From Bifidobacteriaceae bacterium (lineage in GTDB: Bacteria > Actinomycetota > Actinomycetes > Actinomycetales > WQXJ01), in the NCBI GenBank assembly GCA_031266115.1, contig JAISBQ010000056.1:1-8490 (forward strand): a stretch of DNA of 8,490 bases, written 5' to 3'. Positions within the stretch are counted from its first letter, which is position 1. Every line of letters starts with the position of its first letter. The translations under genes and the position numbers were made by a program. The notes under the pieces were generated by a model. It did not search any database. It was not told the origin of the DNA and worked only from the letters and a program-made list of their open reading frames with translations. Below are positions 5,801-8,490 of this stretch, in pieces.

Positions 5801-8490
5801 TCGGCCACCACGGCGGGTCGATTGGCGTCGAAGGTGCCCGGACCGGGATTGGTTGCCGCGATCACATAGGTGACGGTGCCGTCATCGGCCACGGATGTCG
5901 CCGTCTTGGTCACGGCCAGCGAAGGTTTGTCGAAGCTGACGGATCGGCAGGATTCGCCTGTCAGCGGATCGACCCGGACGGCGTCGCCGGCACAGTCTGG
6001 AGGGGCACCGGGCGTGTCGGTACCTGGACGCCAGACCACATTGCGGGTGGAGCCGGGTCCGGCGGTACCAAGTGTGACGGAGTAAGTGAGGCGAATGGTC
6101 TCCCCCTTGCCCACGGGGCCGCTCCACTGGATGAGGGGTGCGCGATAGGTCGCCGGCGGGGCAGTGGGCGGATCGACGGCGATCTTTCCGGTGAAGGCGA
6201 TGCCCGGAAGAAGGCTCGACAGGTCGTCCACGAGCCACGCCGGGTTGGTCGCGGTATAGGGAACCTCAGAGATGTTGGTGGCGAGGACCTCGAACCGGAC
6301 GTTCATGCCCGGCACGTATGGGCCGGGAGTCACGATGCGCTTCTCGAACATCACCATCGGTCGGCGCCAGTAATCCCAGGCACACGCCTCGCGTGTCACG
6401 AGGTCGATGCCCGCGCCACTGTAGGGGTCTTGAGGGTCGGTGACGGCGCAGGCGGGCGCCTGCGGGTTCGAGGCGAGGGGATTGACCGGCCACCACGCAA
6501 CGTTCGTGGACTCGCCGTTGCCTCGAGCGTCGAGCCGGACCGAATAGGTGATCTGGACCGTGGCCCCGGCGGCAAGCGGACCTGACCAGCGCAGATACGG
6601 ACTCGTGTAGATGGGGTTAGTGGCTGGATCGCCATCGTCATCCTCGGCTTGGCCGAACGCGGCCCCGCCGGCAAGGTCCGCGCTGGTATCCACTACGTAG
6701 GCCGGTGCCGCCTGGGTGAACGGCACGGCGCCGACGTTGGTCACCGCGATCCGGTACCGAACCCAGCTTCCGGCGGCAGCGTTGATCGAGCCGTCGGGGC
6801 CCTTGGTGAAGCCGAGCACGTGCTTGGAGACTGTCAGCATGGCCCGGTCGAAGGTGTCCCAGGCGCATGTCTGCGTCGTGGGAGTGGTGCAGGCCGGAGG
6901 CGGTTCGGCGGGATCGTCGGGTCTCCACACCGTGTTGCTCAACGTTCCATTCCCGCCGCCGGTGAGTGTCACGGAGTACGTGATGGTGACCTTGTCCCCC
7001 ACCGCGAGCGGTCCATGCCAGCTCAGGCGTTGCGCCCCCGGATCCCACGCCAGGTTTCCGGCGTGGCTGGAGGCGGTGGCATCGGCGTTGTAGGCCGCGT
7101 CGTCGAGGACATCCGTGAGCGAGTCCACGATCATGGCCTCGCTGAGCGGCGTGAAATCGGCCAGGCCACGGTTCTCGGCCGTGATCGTGTAGGCAATCGT
7201 GTCACCCGGACGTGAAGTGGGGCCACCGGTGTGGGCTTTGGTCAGAATCAGCCGCGGCAGGGTGTACTGGACGATGGCGCAGGGCTCGTGTGTGTCATCG
7301 TCTCGCCCGTCCGCTGGGCTGGTGTCCCGGCATGCGGGCGGGGGGACTGCGTGGGGGTTGGCGGGGTCGAGGATGGCGGGATCGCGGGGCGACCACGCGG
7401 TGTTCTTGACGTCGCCAGGTCCCGAGGAGTTCAGGCGAACCTGGTAGGAGATTCGGACGGTCTGGTTGGCGGCCAACGGACCGGACCAGGTGAGCAGGGT
7501 CGCCGGCGGCGGGATGATGCTGGGGGCCGTGCCGGGCGTGGTCGAGCCGTCGTCGTTGACATAGGTGGCGGTGGCGCTACCGACCTGGTACGTGGCGTCG
7601 TCCACCAGGCTCGCGAGGGCATCCCAGACGATGGCGGGGTCGGCGTCGGTGTAGGCCGCGTTCCCGACATTGGTGGCGGTGACGGTGTAGGTCCGCAGGT
7701 CACCGGGCGCTGCCGGGCCAGACGGGTCGACGGACTTGGTGAGTCGCACCTGTGGGTAATCGTAGGTGGTCACGGCGCAGGCCTCGCCGGTCGCAATGTC
7801 CCACAGGCGCGATCCGTCGCCCATCCTGCGTAGACAGTCGGGGGGTTTGAGGACGGCCGGATCGTTGGGCACCCACACGGTGTTCCGGAACGAGCCGTTT
7901 CCAGAACCCGTCAAGGTGACGGTATAGACCAGCGTGATGGCCCCGGCCGCCCCGTGGGCGAGCGGACCGGTCCAGGTCAGCAGCGCCGTGGCAGGATTCC
8001 ACGCGATGGTGCCTTGGCCTGGAGGCTCTGTTCGTGCATCGGTCAGGGCGAAGGTGGCGCCGCCCAACACACCCGCCAGATCGTCGGCAACGACGGCCGG
8101 GTGGGTGACATCGTGGTCCACGTCCCCGACATTGGTCATGGTGAGCGTGTATTCGACCCGCGCTCCTGGCCTCGACAGGGCTGGTTCCGCGGAGACCGTC
8201 TTGGCGACAGACACCAGGGCACGGCCACGCTCGCTCACGGCGCAGGGTTCGCCGGTGGTCGGGTCGTAATGTGTGGGGCCATCGCAGGCAGGTGCGGTGG
8301 GGCCGCCCGGTTCCGCCGGATTGGCCGGTGCCCAAGCGACGTTGCGGATCGCTCCACCGCTGCCCGTTCCGGCCAAGTGGACGGGGAAGACCAGGGTGAC
8401 CTTGTCCCCGATCGCCATCGGCCCAGTCCACCGCAGGTGCGGAGCCGCATAGCTGAGGTTGCCGCTCACGTCGGTGACGCCGTTGAGTGT
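2839..8490 (-). CDS. Giant DUF11-repeat cell-surface protein, C-terminal part (runs off right edge)
   Basis: 1,883 codons are visible; the frame stays open through 8490 (T-L-N-G-V-T-D precedes the GTG at 8469), so that GTG is an internal Val and the true start, signal peptide and any head domain lie outside. The visible part is one partial and twelve complete repeats of 123-166 residues, each with the pattern V-x-K, PGDxVTYTxTxTNxG, PAVVxDDLxxVLDDA, LxWxGPLAxGxxVxITYSVxL, NxxWxP, then a Cys pair. This is the DUF11 family (conserved repeat domain), of the variant common in actinobacterial surface proteins with a DDLxxVLDDA strand; I believe these are also called DUF7927. The C-terminus has LPTRTG, a hydrophobic helix and RRRH, so the protein is probably attached to the wall or membrane with the repeats forming a long stalk. 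Likely role: fibre, adhesin or surface-layer component; no ligand-binding domain is visible here. It converges on the two-component operon. It is not a polymorphic toxin or enzyme as far as the visible part shows. Confidence 0.93.
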   Translation of the reverse strand, partial: TLNGVTDVSGNLSYAAPHLRWTGPMAIGDKVTLVFPVHLAGTGSGGAIRNVAWAPANPAEPGGPTAPACDGPTHYDPTTGEPCAVSERGRALVSVAKTVSAEPALSRPGARVEYTLTMTNVGDVDHDVTHPAVVADDLAGVLGGATFALTDARTEPPGQGTIAWNPATALLTWTGPLAHGAAGAITLVYTVTLTGSGNGSFRNTVWVPNDPAVLKPPDCLRRMGDGSRLWDIATGEACAVTTYDYPQVRLTKSVDPSGPAAPGDLRTYTVTATNVGNAAYTDADPAIVWDALASLVDDATYQVGSATATYVNDDGSTTPGTAPSIIPPPATLLTWSGPLAANQTVRISYQVRLNSSGPGDVKNTAWSPRDPAILDPANPHAVPPPACRDTSPADGRDDDTHEPCAIVQYTLPRLILTKAHTGGPTSRPGDTIAYTITAENRGLADFTPLSEAMIVDSLTDVLDDAAYNADATASSHAGNLAWDPGAQRLSWHGPLAVGDKVTITYSVTLTGGGNGTLSNTVWRPDDPAEPPPACTTPTTQTCAWDTFDRAMLTVSKHVLGFTKGPDGSINAAAGSWVRYRIAVTNVGAVPFTQAAPAYVVDTSADLAGGAAFGQAEDDDGDPATNPIYTSPYLRWSGPLAAGATVQITYSVRLDARGNGESTNVAWWPVNPLASNPQAPACAVTDPQDPYSGAGIDLVTREACAWDYWRRPMVMFEKRIVTPGPYVPGMNVRFEVLATNISEVPYTATNPAWLVDDLSSLLPGIAFTGKIAVDPPTAPPATYRAPLIQWSGPVGKGETIRLTYSVTLGTAGPGSTRNVVWRPGTDTPGAPPDCAGDAVRVDPLTGESCRSVSFDKPSLAVTKTATSVADDGTVTYVIAATNPGPGTFDANRPAVVADDLSALATHGTYLGDARADGPGAIVLTGGTMLTWTGPLDAGATITITYSVALHAGATTLRNVAWAPNNPANPVVPACQDSAGGRVVAGADAATAEACATAVVDSPGVKVTKTTDGTAASRPGDVVTYTLTIENAGTVGFTAGNPAVVADNLAGVLDDAEWLSAASATSGTVTLTGTTVTWSGPLAAHGRVSVTYTVRLTQGGDGVVANVAWVPIDPLQPVPPSCTGSSGPHRDPVSGEWCDRADFGRPVLTVAKRTDGTASSLPGDRVTYHIDVTNRGPASFTSALPAVVVDDLSGVLDGAHLVPGSLSDGKAGGAFAIGPDSTVTWRGPVPAGRTVALHLTVILDDPVSARSHNVAWSPRDPAHPSAPRCDTPPGGVDTVTGEPCATTTFPRAARVQISKSVGGPAERRIGDTVTYTVTLRHTEGAAFTVSKPLTVLDDLTGTVDDAVYNADPSDGGVGGTFSFGHGRLRWSGPLSEGGTVRLTYSVTLTGNGDLAVQNTAWVPAGAGDGTTPTCPAGPMTIGALAPSGEPCARVSFGLPRLAVSKSVDPAGAVEAGGTIRYRIAVTNTGTAPFTATAPAEITDSIAGLVASATWNGDLLATHGTTAWSSPVARWRGALAAGQSAVISYSLTVGTGALGTLVNTACATAPAGGACSQARLGIPTLAIAKRTVSERPDRIGRTVTFEVTATNTGAADFTAAHPAEIRDTLTDVLDDATFDVRSVSAIVGTTRAGTVHPLRRGVLRWTGPLAVGQRVTLTYSVAYEGRGNHTLANTACAPRATAAGPACATVAVPGPAIRHTKRAELSTPAPQPGTVITYTVHLVNAGDAPGVLNLADPLADVLDDATWVSRPSALPVRGGEAAVANSAVTARVAGAVLAVTGRLGPHTSVDVVYRVKVHNGGDGEILNYLVARTRRGTIPPPPSATQCLQGTMYPDNCVLLRRQDHPRLPSETVATGLPTRTGHLIATILALLAVGVALIAAGRRRH
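2842..2931 (-). other. C-terminal anchor: LPTRTG motif, transmembrane helix, basic tail
   Basis: The last 30 residues have the order of a Gram-positive sorting signal: LPTRTG (2914-2931), a hydrophobic stretch HLIATILALLAVGVALIAAG, and a basic tail RRRH. A standard sortase A motif is LPxTG; here there is one extra residue between Pro and Thr-Gly. The helix could serve as a plain membrane anchor if sortase does not cut. No sortase gene is in the window. Membrane placement is well supported; sortase use is inference. Confidence 0.75.
2989..8490 (-). repeat. Array of 13 DUF11-like immunoglobulin-fold repeats
   Basis: Repeat limits, taken five residues before the conserved first-strand Lys: R1 8218-8490 (partial), R2 7753-8217, R3 7255-7752, R4 6841-7254, R5 6358-6840, R6 5923-6357, R7 5488-5922, R8 5059-5487, R9 4618-5058, R10 4180-4617, R11 3811-4179, R12 3415-3810, R13 2989-3414. 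Repeats are clear at protein level but diverged in DNA. The longest shared block I noticed is the 16 bp GGCGGTCCCGTCGGTG at 5023-5038 and 5452-5467, 429 bp apart, exactly one repeat (R8 and R9), pointing to the most recent duplication. R1-R10 share the NxxW-xP strand and a longer Cys loop; R11 and R12 have NTAC in place of NxxW, and R13 is the most diverged and ends in the stalk before the anchor. Confidence 0.9.

Noticed and set aside
4897..6585. Plus-strand open frame of 562 codons opposite the repeat protein
   Set aside because: It is antisense to the conserved repeats, has a low-complexity Gly/Arg/Asp/Val composition typical of frames opposite high-GC genes, and shows no motif.
2989..8490. 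Possible CRISPR or tandem DNA repeat array
   Set aside because: The periodicity of about 370-500 bp is protein-coding and in frame; there are no short identical repeats with unique spacers.

Overview
The window is high-GC DNA with actinobacterial features: GC-rich third codon positions, GTG start codons, a NarL-type two-component pair, and a wall-anchored-looking surface protein built from DUF11-like repeats. It probably comes from an actinomycete (Actinomycetota); the genus cannot be set from the sequence alone. Coding density is high. The only gene-free stretch longer than a few bases is the 227-bp divergent intergenic region at 712-938.

Layout. (1) Positions 1-711, minus strand: the first 237 codons of a secreted glycoside hydrolase family 3 enzyme (beta-glucosidase type). 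Its alpha/beta-sandwich domain comes first, so it belongs to the domain-swapped GH3 subgroup. It runs off the left edge before the barrel domain. (2) Positions 712-938: divergent intergenic region with a strong Shine-Dalgarno for the GH3 gene and an unusual cluster of GTCA/TGAC tetramers, some in inverted pairs. (3) Positions 939-2824, plus strand: a two-gene operon of a six-helix NarL/DesK-type sensor kinase and its LuxR-family response regulator, overlapping as ATGA. (4) Positions 2839-8490, minus strand: the last 1,883 codons of a giant surface protein. It has twelve complete and one partial DUF11-like immunoglobulin-fold repeats, a Cys pair in every repeat, and a C-terminal signal that looks like an LPXTG sorting signal with one extra residue (LPTRTG, then a hydrophobic helix and RRRH). 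It converges on the operon with a 14-bp gap, and its N-terminus lies beyond the right edge.

Functional reading (inference). The theme is the cell surface and beta-glycoside use: an exported glucosidase, a regulator pair that may sense an envelope signal, and a long covalently reinforced fibre or adhesin. The shared divergent region makes the GH3 gene the most natural candidate target of the two-component system, together with autoregulation. The most interesting structure is the repeat protein. Every complete repeat keeps a Lys/Asp/Asn trio placed as in intramolecular isopeptide-forming domains, and every repeat has exactly two cysteines enclosing a loop of variable length.
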